In this document: in pieces, positions 1 to 8,776 of the stretch
How the letters are laid out: the number at the start of each line of letters is the position of its first letter
Position numbering within the stretch: position 1 is the first letter of the stretch
Assembly: GCA_945877185.1 (NCBI GenBank)
Contig: CAMCRD010000009.1
Coordinates: 1 to 36,861 of the forward strand
DNA from: Candidatus Finniella inopinata
GTDB taxonomy: Bacteria > Pseudomonadota > Alphaproteobacteria > Paracaedibacterales > VGCI01
Direction of reading: 5' to 3'
DNA: 36,861 bases
The notes under the pieces: generated by a model
Seen by the model: only the letters and a program-made list of their open reading frames with translations
The model's database searches: none
What the model was told of the DNA's origin: nothing
Translations under genes and position numbers: made by a program

Positions 1-77
1 TGTCCTTCTCTGACCATCTTTCTCTCCAACGTTGAGGGTTGAAGAGTATTGTGATCCAATTCTCTCTCTTTTGACAT
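1..77 (-). CDS. N-terminal fragment of an unknown leftward gene
   Basis: Reading leftward, an ATG at 77 is preceded at five bases by a strong ribosome site (AAAGGAGGAC, complement of 81-90). The frame stays open for 25 codons to the window edge. The visible peptide begins MSKERELDHNTLQPSTLERK and is hydrophilic, with no signal peptide. I do not recognise the family from this fragment. It would be transcribed divergently from the serine hydrolase gene. The call rests on the ribosome site and the open frame only. Confidence 0.45.
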   Translation of the reverse strand, partial: MSKERELDHNTLQPSTLERKMVREG

Positions 78-134
78 GATGTCCTCCTTTGGTCAGGGGG
101 GGAATTTTCAGTGACCATAAAGGGGGAATATTGC

Positions 135-1340
135 ATGACCAGTGACAACAACCATATTCTCAATGGCGCTATCGCCGTTGCTGTAGGTGACAAAATGGTA
201 TATTCAAAATGCTCTGGCATAGCAGACTTTGAAGGAAACACCCCTTGCACGATTGACACCCAATATAATATTGCCTCTGTAACAAAACAATTTACAGCAG
301 CCGCTTTATTGCGCGTATTATTTGATGCGAATCCCTCTTTAAAGGATTTAAAAATAACCTTACAAAACCCTCTATCTCATTATCTACCACCAGAAGATTT
401 CCTTTGGGATAGCGAGATGCCAGGATGGGCAAAAACCGTAACCCTTCACCAATTATTGACGCACACGTCAGGGATTGTTAACTATACGGACTTGGACCCC
501 TTTTGGGACGACCTTTACCCTACAGAGAATCCTTCAATTTTAAATCTCATGAATCTATTTAAAAAAGAACCTCTTAATTTTGAGCCAGGAACTCAATATG
601 AATATTGCAATTCAGGATATACCTTATTAGGCCAGGTCGTGGAGCAATTGAGCAAAAAGACTTTGAGCCAGTATTTCACAGAAACATTTTTCGCCCCATT
701 GAGGATGACAAGTACCTCGCTACCCACCCGAGGAACGAGCCTTACTCTTAAGAAGAAAAAGCCATATTCCAATCTCGCTCGGGGATATACCTATGATATC
801 AAGAACCCCACAGGACCTTATACAGAAATCAAAAATTATTGGCCCCATGAAATTGATCAGGGAGATGGCGGTATAATTTCAACAGCCCGCGACCTGATTA
901 AATGGAATCACGCTTTGTATAAAGGGCGAGTTTTACCACATCCTGTTTTGGAACTAATGCTGGCTCCCCACGAACTTATTCCGGAAGAACATAATTCATA
1001 CTATGGCTATGGAATTGTATCCAAAAGGCTCCCCGCTGAAACTATTTTTACGCATGGTGGATCCATTCCTGGCTATCACAATTACCCTATTTACATCCCT
1101 TCTACAGATACCACTATCCTTTCTTTCACAAATGTAACTTTTGATAGTACTTGTATTCAAGACAAAAGGCAGACGATTAAAGATGAATTAGCTGATGTTA
1201 AGGATGCTGTAGAAAAGGAGAAGAAATATAACGAGATCTTTACGAAACGTCATCCAGACGTTGTAAAAATCAAAGAGCAACATAGTCTATTTAAAATTAA
1301 AGATCTTAAAGCATTAGAGGTAGGCTCCCCTGTTGACTAA
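135..1340 (+). CDS. Serine hydrolase, class C beta-lactamase / penicillin-binding family
   Basis: This is a member of the serine beta-lactamase-like family (AmpC, D-aminopeptidase and esterase relatives). Seen from the ATG at 135: the nucleophile motif S48-V-T-K51, the second motif Y157-C-N159, and the third motif HGG near residue 305 (THGGSIPG), in the usual order and spacing. I chose ATG 135 because AAAGGGGGA sits eight bases upstream; a GTG at 111 also has a purine-rich site and would add eight residues. Neither start gives a recognisable signal peptide, which is odd for a family that usually acts in the periplasm. The last 60 or so residues are highly charged and probably lie outside the catalytic domain. 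Substrate cannot be predicted. It sits where valS often follows popZ in other alphaproteobacteria. Confidence 0.85.
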   Translation: MTSDNNHILNGAIAVAVGDKMVYSKCSGIADFEGNTPCTIDTQYNIASVTKQFTAAALLRVLFDANPSLKDLKITLQNPLSHYLPPEDFLWDSEMPGWAKTVTLHQLLTHTSGIVNYTDLDPFWDDLYPTENPSILNLMNLFKKEPLNFEPGTQYEYCNSGYTLLGQVVEQLSKKTLSQYFTETFFAPLRMTSTSLPTRGTSLTLKKKKPYSNLARGYTYDIKNPTGPYTEIKNYWPHEIDQGDGGIISTARDLIKWNHALYKGRVLPHPVLELMLAPHELIPEEHNSYYGYGIVSKRLPAETIFTHGGSIPGYHNYPIYIPSTDTTILSFTNVTFDSTCIQDKRQTIKDELADVKDAVEKEKKYNEIFTKRHPDVVKIKEQHSLFKIKDLKALEVGSPVD

Positions 1341-1491
1341 AGCTCCTTACCTTCAATGGCATATTTATCTCTGCACATGGGGAACCTTATATAATAGAAT
1401 GTGGATAAATTGGAGATAAAAAGAGTTAGCTAATGATCCCATACTTATAATGACGCACGCCCCTTTGTCTTCCGGAAGTTTACGAGACTTC

Positions 1492-2226
1492 TTACCCCAA
1501 ATGTTTGGTAATGCGCTTTATCTCTTTGGCAACCATCTCTTCCACAAGAGAGGAAAGGTGGGCGTCAATCCACTGCTTAATCATGGGGCGGATCATGTCT
1601 TGAATGAGTTGATCCAAAGTAACGTTTCGTTGGTCAGCAAGGCTTGAGAAGCTTTTCTTGGGCGAAAATTTTGTGGCTTGTGCCAAACGTGACAGAGAAT
1701 TTGCCGAAGCTGAGAGCGCATAAGGTGAGCCAAGACCTTCCTCCTGTTCTGTCATTTGTGCTGGTTTCGTAGACTGACGGCCGAATCTTTCCATCTTTTT
1801 TGACTCAAGAGGATTTGTTAATGTCATAATTGACTCTTCTTGAACCGTCTTCTGAAACTGTGACCGAACAGGCGCCGTTGATTCTCCCCACTCCCCCCTA
1901 GGATCTCGGTTCGACCCTATCCCTGGTGAAGGAGGACTTCTCAAGTCTAAAGCTTCTGGGTCATACAGATGAGTAGACATACTCGGCATTGGGGCGGAGG
2001 ACATACCCGCAGGCATAGCAGATGAAGCCCGGCGAGGCGGATTCTCCAATAGCTCACGACTACTAGCATGACCCGCGGGAGGGATAACAACAGATTCCGC
2101 TAAATCACCCCCATAAACCTTTTGTTTATGCGGATCTTCAGATGGATTATCCGTTACAAACTTACGGATAGATGCCAGGATTTCCTCCATGGACATGTCT
2201 TCTTCATGGTCGCTCTTGGGCGTCAT
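1492..2226 (-). CDS. popZ: PopZ-like pole-organizing protein (DUF2497)
   Basis: PopZ forms a polar matrix that anchors ParB-bound origins and cell-cycle factors in alphaproteobacteria. Seen: the short conserved N-terminal helix (MSMEEILASIRKFV, residues about 11-24), a long low-complexity middle rich in Pro, Ser and acidic residues, and a C-terminal block of predicted helices (about residues 200-244, LDQLIQDMIRPMIKQWIDAH) that matches the DUF2497 oligomerisation region. The ATG at 2226 has an AGGA six bases upstream. It lies downstream of tolC on the same strand, an arrangement conserved in many alphaproteobacteria, though a terminator separates the two here. ParA and ParB, likely functional partners, are encoded at 30.3-32 kb. 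Confidence 0.85.
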   Translation of the reverse strand: MTPKSDHEEDMSMEEILASIRKFVTDNPSEDPHKQKVYGGDLAESVVIPPAGHASSRELLENPPRRASSAMPAGMSSAPMPSMSTHLYDPEALDLRSPPSPGIGSNRDPRGEWGESTAPVRSQFQKTVQEESIMTLTNPLESKKMERFGRQSTKPAQMTEQEEGLGSPYALSASANSLSRLAQATKFSPKKSFSSLADQRNVTLDQLIQDMIRPMIKQWIDAHLSSLVEEMVAKEIKRITKHLG

Positions 2227-2560
2227 TCTTCTTCCTCAAGCAAAAAAACATCACAATATAAAAATAGTTTACACCTAATGATGCAAAATATTCCAGAACT
2301 AGATTCTAGAAGTACTCCTCACTTTTAGAAAGCCCCCCAAAATTGCGAGTAAAAAAATCCATTATCTATCATATTTCGTCAGCAATGACGGATAGTATAT
2401 TGTTTATACTAAGAAAAGCAATATATTTTGTCTTTATACTTTTACCAATTGTAGATAGAACCTAGATCATGTATATACAAGAAAAAAACCTATCTCACAA
2501 ATAAATATTTGCAAGATAGGTTTCATTTATAGAATTTTTTAAGTTTGTCTCAAAATAATC
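2227..2560. other. AT-rich spacer between tolC and popZ
   Basis: No convincing gene. The stretch holds the tolC terminator at 2482-2524, a small perfect inverted repeat (AGTATA at 2394-2399 with TATACT at 2405-2410), and presumably the popZ promoter, which I could not place confidently. Confidence 0.5.
2482..2524 (-). terminator. Rho-independent terminator of tolC
   Basis: Reading leftward from the tolC stop, AAACCTATCT (2523-2514) pairs perfectly with AGATAGGTTT (2495-2486). A second inner stem is formed by CAAAT and ATTTG. A run of T follows on the minus strand (2488-2482). Position and structure fit an intrinsic terminator about 40 bases after tolC. Confidence 0.8.
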
Positions 2561-4174
2561 TTACCAACTGTTACGCACATCCTGATAGTGCACTTGCGTA
2601 TTATAACGCTTCACTTTTAGCTTCATATCCATAGCATTCAAGCGGCCCATATTAGCTAAAATGTCGTAAGCTGCTTGATAGAATTGTTGTTCCGCTTGAA
2701 CAAGGTTGAGTTGTGATTGGACCAATAACCGTTGAGCATTTAAGACGTCTAACAAAATCTTGGACCCAACCAACATTTCTTGACGTGTTCCTTCAAGAGC
2801 AACTTCGTTGGCTTTGACTTGCGTTTCATAGCTTTTTACATTGGCCTTGGATGAAGTATATAACTCCCAAGCTGCAACAAGTTGCTGAATAACCTTTCGC
2901 CGCGCCGTTTCGATCATAATACGGCGTTGCTCGGCCGCCTCACGCAGCCCCCTCGTCCTTGCCCGAAACTCTCCACCTTCATAAAGGGGTGTTTTTAAAA
3001 CGACTGCAATTTTTTGTGCCGTTACAAAGTCATTGAACTGCACATTGGTATTACTTGCTGCAAGCCTCGTCTTATTATTCGTGGCTTGACGCCCTACAGA
3101 TGCTTGCAAATCAACCTTTGGTAACAAATCCGCATCGCTTGACTTAATCGCCTGGCGATCTGCCCTTTCTTGATAGACGACGGTTAAAATAGCAGGGTTG
3201 TTTTTCTTAGCAATTTCAATGGCTTCTTTCAATCCGGTCGGAAGCATAGAGAGATCCCCGGGCTTTTTCAATTTGCCAGGACGCGCCCCCGTCACTTGTT
3301 CAAAAGTTGCCTCTGCAGCAAGAAGCTGGGCTTCTGTTGACTCACGTTGAGCAATGGCATTGGCTAAGTCAGCTTGGGCCTGAGCAATACTTGTCCGTGT
3401 TTCTTCACCCACATTGAATTTATCTTGCGTAGCCTCTAGGGTTTTCTTAAAGGCCAATTCCGTGCTCTTTCTATATGCTAATTCAGAGGTTTTCGCGATA
3501 ACTTCAAAGTAAGCTTTAACAGCAGCGAACAGAACTTCACGTTCCTTATCCGCCAACTGCGCGCGCGCTGCTAAGACAGTATTTTCTGCCTTACATGTTT
3601 CTGCAACCGTTTTACCCCCATAAAATAGATTCTGTTGAAGGGCTATATCAGCGCTGGCTGTTGAAAAATTACTTCCACTTTGGGCCGACGAATTCAGTTC
3701 TCCAACATCTTTTTGGGTGCCTGATTTAATATCCTTTTCTCCCCCAATGCTTGCATTTAAATAAACTGTTGGACGCCAACCCGCCAAAGCCTGGGGAACA
3801 CCTTCATCTCTGGACCTTAGTTGTGCTTGGTATTCTTTAAGTTCCGAATTATTTCGATAAGCAGCTTCTAAAGCACCTTCAATATTCGTGACGGTTACTC
3901 TGCCTTCAGGTATCCGGGCAGCCGCAACTTTATCAAGAGGATCTAGAGTTGGATCAGGCGCTTTGGCAGAAATTGAAGAATCTGCTTTTACAACGCCCGC
4001 CTTTGCACTGGCAACTTTAGCATAGGCACAATTCATAGAAAGAGGCGACGCAGATAATGCTAAACCTAAAATTCCTAATCTTAAACCCCAAGGTGTTACA
4101 GAATAGTGACTTTTCATCGTTTCAATTCCTTTGTGAAATGTTTTGCTTCCCATTTGACTCAATTTAGACAACAT
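2561..4174 (-). CDS. tolC: TolC family outer-membrane channel protein
   Basis: This is a trimeric outer-membrane channel for type I secretion and multidrug efflux. Two outer-membrane efflux protein repeats are visible. One starts near residue 78 (IEGALEAAYRNN, then an ALAGWRPTVYLNASIGG strand). The other ends with the typical LDVLNAQRLLVQSQLNLVQA helix and AAYDILANMGRLNA close. The first 50 residues include a hydrophobic segment ending in CAYA, consistent with a signal peptide, though the positive region before it is longer than normal. I chose ATG 4174, five bases after GGGGAGG; a second ATG at 4117 with AAAGGA upstream would give a more ordinary signal peptide and is a real alternative. A candidate CtrA box lies upstream at 4257-4272. 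The gene is separated by 260 bp from the rhodanese gene and is probably transcribed from its own promoter. Confidence 0.93.
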   Translation of the reverse strand: MLSKLSQMGSKTFHKGIETMKSHYSVTPWGLRLGILGLALSASPLSMNCAYAKVASAKAGVVKADSSISAKAPDPTLDPLDKVAAARIPEGRVTVTNIEGALEAAYRNNSELKEYQAQLRSRDEGVPQALAGWRPTVYLNASIGGEKDIKSGTQKDVGELNSSAQSGSNFSTASADIALQQNLFYGGKTVAETCKAENTVLAARAQLADKEREVLFAAVKAYFEVIAKTSELAYRKSTELAFKKTLEATQDKFNVGEETRTSIAQAQADLANAIAQRESTEAQLLAAEATFEQVTGARPGKLKKPGDLSMLPTGLKEAIEIAKKNNPAILTVVYQERADRQAIKSSDADLLPKVDLQASVGRQATNNKTRLAASNTNVQFNDFVTAQKIAVVLKTPLYEGGEFRARTRGLREAAEQRRIMIETARRKVIQQLVAAWELYTSSKANVKSYETQVKANEVALEGTRQEMLVGSKILLDVLNAQRLLVQSQLNLVQAEQQFYQAAYDILANMGRLNAMDMKLKVKRYNTQVHYQDVRNSW

Positions 4175-4256
4175 CAAAACCTCCCCGTTTATCGCCCTGG
4201 GCGCTCCAACCTTGAAGCTTTTCCCCTTTGTATACTCAAAGTTTCAAATTATTAAG

Positions 4257-4272
4257 GTTAACAGAAGGTTAA
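4257..4272 (-). promoter_or_regulatory. Candidate CtrA binding site upstream of tolC
   Basis: The minus strand reads TTAACCTTCTGTTAAC, an exact match to the alphaproteobacterial CtrA consensus TTAA-N7-TTAAC. It lies about 85 bases upstream of the tolC start. In AT-rich DNA such a match can occur by chance, so the promoter position is the main support. Confidence 0.4.
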
Positions 4273-4434
4273 TAGTTCCCAAAAAATTAAAAAAATTTTA
4301 AATTAATTCAACTTATCTGAATCTCTCTTGTTTTTACAAGCCGATATTGCCTTTGACGTCAGATTTACACAAGGGGGTATAAACGATTTATCAAAAAATG
4401 TTGCGAAAAAAACACACTTGTTAAGGATCAAATG

Positions 4435-4773
4435 TTAATATTGTGTCATAAGAGGGTCAACTTGCTCAGCCCAAGCTTGTATGCCGCCTACAAGATTCAA
4501 AACTTGCCCAAAACCATGATGTTTTAGCAATAAGGCAGCTTGTAGGCTGCGGCGGCCATGATGGCATAAAGTAACAATAACGCGATCTCGAGGGAGTTGA
4601 TCTAGTTCTTTTTGTAAACCCCCTAAAGAAATGTGGGTATACGTTGGGAGGGAACATATTTTAAGCTCTTCGGCTTCTCGAACATCCAGAACAAGAGGGG
4701 GAATATCTTTGCCCAGCAGCTCTTTTAACTGAAGAACCGTAATGGTATCAATTGTAAAATCAGAAGCCATCAT
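4435..4773 (-). CDS. Rhodanese-like domain protein
   Basis: A single rhodanese domain of 112 residues with no signal peptide, so probably cytoplasmic. Seen: LVLDVREAEE (about residues 27-36) and the active-site loop CHHGRRS with its catalytic cysteine (about 69-75), followed by LKHHGFGQVLNLVGGIQAW, the usual rhodanese ending. Such proteins carry sulfane sulfur; the natural acceptor is unknown. Its ATG overlaps the pcm stop codon as ATGA (4770-4773), so translation is likely coupled to pcm. The pcm-rhodanese-tolC order is common in alphaproteobacteria. Confidence 0.88.
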   Translation of the reverse strand: MMASDFTIDTITVLQLKELLGKDIPPLVLDVREAEELKICSLPTYTHISLGGLQKELDQLPRDRVIVTLCHHGRRSLQAALLLKHHGFGQVLNLVGGIQAWAEQVDPLMTQY

Positions 4774-5474
4774 AGCCGAAACCTTAGATCAGGCTCAAAC
4801 TCAGGCAAATGAGGACAATTTGCGTCAAACTTACGGCTTTCGACCAACGTATCACCCCGCCTTGTAATCAACACACCTTTGCCAAATTCTTTTTGGCCTA
4901 TCCCCGTTTGTCTTTTGATTACCGTGACAAGTCGACCTTCAGGAGCGAGTTGTTGCGTTAATATCGGTGGAATTTTATCAACCGCTCCTTCAATAAGGAT
5001 TACATCATAGGGAGCTTCTTTAGGATAGCCGATACTTAAGGCCCCTATGACCACTTCAACATTGGATATTCCTCGGTCTAACCCATATATCGTTGCAACA
5101 CGGGCTAAATCTTCATAGCTTTCAACACCCACCACAGAGGCCGCCAATTCGACGACAAGAGCCACGCTATACCCAACGCCACATCCCACAATTAGCACTT
5201 TATCAGAAGATTGGATGTCGGCAAGTTGAAGCAGCTTTCCAAGTGTCACGGGCGCCAACAACCATCGCCCAGGAACTGAACCTTCGGTTAAAGGCAAATC
5301 TGCATCAGCGTATACCAAAGACTGAATAGCTGGGGGAACAAAGGCTTCCATGGGAACAGACTCAAACGCCTGAATCAGTTGCGCATTCCCAATTCCGTTG
5401 GGACGAAGCTGATTTGAAACCATATTAAGGCGCGCCCGAACTTTATCTTTTAAAAATCTTTCTGCAGGTGCCAT
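4770..5474 (-). CDS. pcm: Protein-L-isoaspartate O-methyltransferase family protein
   Basis: This belongs to the SAM-dependent methyltransferase family that repairs isoaspartyl residues. Seen: the N-terminal family block RARLNMVSNQLRPNGI, the VPMEAFVP segment, the SAM-binding loop VLIVGCGVGYSVA (about residues 98-110 from ATG 5474), and IEGAVDKIPPILTQQL further on. Start choice: ATG 5474 with AGAAGAG just upstream gives the usual short N-terminus; an upstream frame to 5537 would add 21 unconserved residues. The alphaproteobacterial members of this subgroup next to tolC are divergent, and isoaspartate activity has not been shown for all of them. It leads the leftward pcm-rhodanese pair, divergent from tRNA-Cys. 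Confidence 0.88.
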   Translation of the reverse strand: MAPAERFLKDKVRARLNMVSNQLRPNGIGNAQLIQAFESVPMEAFVPPAIQSLVYADADLPLTEGSVPGRWLLAPVTLGKLLQLADIQSSDKVLIVGCGVGYSVALVVELAASVVGVESYEDLARVATIYGLDRGISNVEVVIGALSIGYPKEAPYDVILIEGAVDKIPPILTQQLAPEGRLVTVIKRQTGIGQKEFGKGVLITRRGDTLVESRKFDANCPHLPEFEPDLRFRL

Positions 5475-5587
5475 GACATCTCTTCTTGACTGAGGGGTTA
5501 TAACAGTACTATACGAGAAAAAGGCGCTATGAAACATTATTTATTGTATTTTAAAGCTTTAATCGTTCCTATTAAGGAAATAAGATT

Positions 5588-5661
5588 GGCCGGGTGGCAG
5601 AGTGGTCATGCAGAGGATTGCAAATCCTTGTACGTCGGTTCGATTCCGGTCCCGGCCTCCA
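5588..5661 (+). tRNA. tRNA-Cys (GCA)
   Basis: The acceptor arms GGCCGGG (5588-5594) and CCCGGCC (5651-5657) pair perfectly. The discriminator is T5658, as expected for tRNA-Cys, and CCA is encoded at 5659-5661. The anticodon GCA is at 5620-5622 in the loop ATTGCAAAT. The T arm contains GGTTCGATTCC. Confidence 0.97.
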
Positions 5662-5743
5662 TTATTTCTAGTAAAAATCCTCTAATTCGTGCTATTTAAT
5701 TAATCAACTTGGTTATAATTTTGATTAAGAGTACCCATCAACA

Positions 5744-7495
5744 ATGAATGTTTTTCATTTTTTTAAAGAAGCCGTTGTAACGGTCGTCCACAAGCTGGTT
5801 CAAGACGGGCATCTGCCTGAGGGATTGGATTTAAGCCGCATTACCGTTGACCCCCCTAAAGAAACCGGGCATGGGGACTTGGCCACAAATGCAGCAATGG
5901 TTTTGGCAAAACCCGCAGGCAAAAACCCAGCAGCCCTTGCAACCCTTATGCTTGAACCTTTACGCCAACTTGAAGATATAGATCACGTTGAGATTGCTGG
6001 GCCAGGATTCATTAATTTAACATTAAAACCTGACTTCTGGCGGCATCAACTGCTCGATATTCTGCAAACAGGCACAGCCTATGGGAACAGCCTTTTAGGC
6101 GCCGGTGAAAAAATCAATGTCGAATATGTGTCAGCAAACCCAACAGGCCCGATGCACACTGGCCACGGCCGGAATGCCGTCTTGGGAGACGCCATCGCAT
6201 CCCTCCTTCAAAAGATAGGATACGACGTCTGTCGAGAGTATTACGTTAATGATGCTGGTGGACAAATTGATGCGCTTGCTCGCTCTGTCTATATCCGTTA
6301 TCGGGAAGCCTTGGGCCATCCTATCCAAGAGGGTGATTTTCAAGAGGGAATGTATGGATCTGATTACCTTGTCCCTGTTGGTCAAGAACTTGCCCGTTTA
6401 AAAGGGGATACCTGGATTGACAAACCTGAACCTGTATGGATAGAGGAGATTCGCCGTTTCAGCGTCGATGCCATGATGGACATCATTCGTGCAGATCTTG
6501 ATGCTTTAGGGATCCATATGGATGTCTTTACATCTGAGAAAAAACTTGTGGATGAAGGTGGTGTTGACGCGGCCTTAAAAACCCTGGAAGAAAAAGGTGA
6601 CTTATATGTTGGCGTTCTCGAACGTCCCAAAGGTCACGATGTCGAAGATTGGGAGCCCCGACCTCAAACATTATTCCGCGCAACCGCCTATGGTGACGAT
6701 GTCGACCGCCCTTTAAAAAAATCCGATGGTAGCTGGACCTATTTTGCCAGCGATATCGCCTATCATTTTGATAAGTTTCGTCGTGGTTTTTCCAAAATGG
6801 TTGATATACTTGGTTCCGATCATGGAGGGTACATAAAACGCATTCAGGCAGCAACAGCCGCTGTCACAGGGGGGCAAGGCCATGCCGAAGCTAAATCCTA
6901 CCAAATGGTTAACTTTATGGAAAACGGCGTCCCCATTAATATGTCAAAACGTGCAGGGACATTCATTAAGCTTCGGGATGTAACCGATCGTGTCGGCAAA
7001 GATGTCATGCGCTTTATCATGCTCACCCGTCACCATGACCATACCATTGATTTTGATTTTGCAAAGGTTATTGAGCAAAATCGCGAAAATCCCGTATTTT
7101 ATGTTCAATATGCCCATGCGCGTGTTTGTTCTGTACTAAAGCATGGTTTAGCTCTGTTCCCAGATGCTTTGGATGATTTATCAAAAATAAATGTCAGTCT
7201 CTTGACCGATGCCTCAGAGTTAGAGATGATTAAGGTATTAGCGAGTTGGCCAAGACAAGTTGAAGTTGCTGCTTTGACTCGGGAACCACACCGAATCGCC
7301 TATTATTTGCATGATGTGGCGGCTGCGTTCCATGTTTTATGGAACAAGGGAAAAGATCATACTCATTTGCGCTTCATCGATCCAGAAGATCGTGCAACAA
7401 CAGCAGCGCGATTAGCCTTGGTGAAAGGGGCAGCAACGATCATTGCTTCTGGTTTAGAGTTATTCGGCATTACCCCGCTTCAGGAGATGCGTTAA
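5744..7495 (+). CDS. argS: Arginine-tRNA ligase
   Basis: This class I aminoacyl-tRNA synthetase charges tRNA-Arg in the cytoplasm. Seen in 583 residues: an N-terminal Arg-specific domain (residues 1-100), the HIGH-type signature ANPTGPMHTGHGRN (H138-T-G-H141), the connective region with YVNDAGGQIDALA, the KMSK-type loop NMSKRAGTF, and a C-terminal DALR anticodon domain ending LELFGITPLQEMR. Length is normal. The stop codon directly abuts the start of the SPOR gene, suggesting one transcript through nagZ and the protease. A possible -10 (TATAAT, 5714-5719) lies 24 bases before the start without a good -35. Confidence 0.97.
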   Translation: MNVFHFFKEAVVTVVHKLVQDGHLPEGLDLSRITVDPPKETGHGDLATNAAMVLAKPAGKNPAALATLMLEPLRQLEDIDHVEIAGPGFINLTLKPDFWRHQLLDILQTGTAYGNSLLGAGEKINVEYVSANPTGPMHTGHGRNAVLGDAIASLLQKIGYDVCREYYVNDAGGQIDALARSVYIRYREALGHPIQEGDFQEGMYGSDYLVPVGQELARLKGDTWIDKPEPVWIEEIRRFSVDAMMDIIRADLDALGIHMDVFTSEKKLVDEGGVDAALKTLEEKGDLYVGVLERPKGHDVEDWEPRPQTLFRATAYGDDVDRPLKKSDGSWTYFASDIAYHFDKFRRGFSKMVDILGSDHGGYIKRIQAATAAVTGGQGHAEAKSYQMVNFMENGVPINMSKRAGTFIKLRDVTDRVGKDVMRFIMLTRHHDHTIDFDFAKVIEQNRENPVFYVQYAHARVCSVLKHGLALFPDALDDLSKINVSLLTDASELEMIKVLASWPRQVEVAALTREPHRIAYYLHDVAAAFHVLWNKGKDHTHLRFIDPEDRATTAARLALVKGAATIIASGLELFGITPLQEMR

Positions 7496-8765
7496 ATGTC
7501 CCAATTTACCCCTCGATTCCGATCGACTTCTTCTTCTCCTCAAAAAAGGGATAACGATGTAAGATTGCGTGTGTCCTCTGAGGCTTATGCACAAGAAAAT
7601 GCAGATTCTGTGTACTACAGACGACATCAAGATACGCAAAAAATCAAAAACCTATCCTTTTGGGATAATACAGATTCAGAGGATGTTGATCAGGACGAGT
7701 GGACAGAACGCCAGTCCACCACACCTTTCATTCTCGTTATTGTTATTTTAGTTGTTGTCAGCACTTTATTATGGTTTATGTATCGATGGGCTTCAGGTGA
7801 AAACCCTGGCACTCCTCCTATCATTTCTGCCGACACAGCGCCATTCAAAGTTCGTCCCGACAATCCTGGCGGTATGATGATTCCCCATCAAGATAAGCTG
7901 GTATATGGCCGCTTAAGCCAAGATGCATCCCAACCTATTGAACGGTTATTGCCACCTCCGGAACAACCTGTAGCCCATCCTCCCCATTCTATGGCAGCGC
8001 CTCCTTACCAGCCCCCTTATCCCCAAGGCCAACAAGGTCAGGGTCAAGGTGGCTATCCCCCTCCTAATGCTCCTCCGCCAGGCTATGCCCCTCATCCACC
8101 AACAGGGACACAGCCTCAATATGCACCGCCGCCTCAACCTTATCCCCCTTTTCAGGCTCAACCCACTTATCCTCAACAACCACTTCCTGTACAAGGACAA
8201 CCTCCTTACCCTGCCCCGCAAGCGCAAGTCCCTTACGGACCACCCTCAGCACCTATGCCTCCTGCGATTCTACCAACCATGCCACTGTCTCCTCCTCAAC
8301 CCATATCCCAGTCTGAGGACAAAAAAACCTCGACCGTTGAAGAGATCAAGCCCGCTTCTGATGAGGATGAGACCGATGACACGTCGCCCCCTGATGGACG
8401 TAATGAACTCGATCAACTGATTGCCAGAGAAGCTGAAAAACCTCTGAAACGTTCTGCGAAAAAAAAATCCTGGAAAGCTAAGCCAACCCACGACCATGGG
8501 ACTTGGAAAATACAAAGTGCAGATTGCCTCTCTTCCTTCTCGCGCCATGGCAGAAAACGAGATGAAACGCTTACGCGATCATCACGGTCCTTTCTTTGAT
8601 AATAAGCCCTGGAATATCCAAAAGATTAATCTCGGCACAGATCGGGGCGTTACACATCGGTTGGTTGTTGGGTCATTCCCAAATCACAATGCCGCCACTA
8701 AGTTTTGTAAAAGATTACGCGCAGAGAAGATCGGATGCCTCGTTATTGCTCCGGCAAATGAATAG
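7496..8765 (+). CDS. SPOR-domain membrane protein, reading frame broken at an A9 run
   Basis: SPOR proteins bind denuded septal peptidoglycan; FtsN is the best known. The first frame runs 7496-8599: a cytoplasmic N-terminus, one transmembrane helix (about residues 77-97, FILVIVILVVV), then a long Pro/Gln/Tyr-rich linker and an acidic stretch. The SPOR domain itself (GKYKVQIASLPSRAMAENEM through FCKRLRAEKIGCLVIAP) lies in a different frame, up to 8765. The frames meet at nine A residues, 8459-8467; eight A residues would join them. The first frame past the run gives a Ser/Arg-rich tail unlike anything. The SPOR piece has no ribosome site of its own. So this is a sequencing error, a true frameshift, or a gene read by polymerase slippage. 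The ATG follows AGGAG at nine bases and abuts argS. Confidence 0.82.
8459..8467 (+). other. A9 homopolymer at the SPOR frame junction
   Basis: Nine consecutive A residues mark the point where the coding frame changes. Upstream codons read in one phase (RSAKKK) and the SPOR domain in the next. Poly-A runs of this length are known sites of RNA polymerase slippage in AT-rich symbiont genomes, and of sequencing error. Confidence 0.6.
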
Positions 8766-8776
8766 AGAAATGATAT

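Noticed and set aside
8496-8765. SPOR domain as an independent small gene
   Set aside because: No ribosome site precedes the ATG at 8496; it is better explained as the C-terminal part of the upstream frame-shifted gene.
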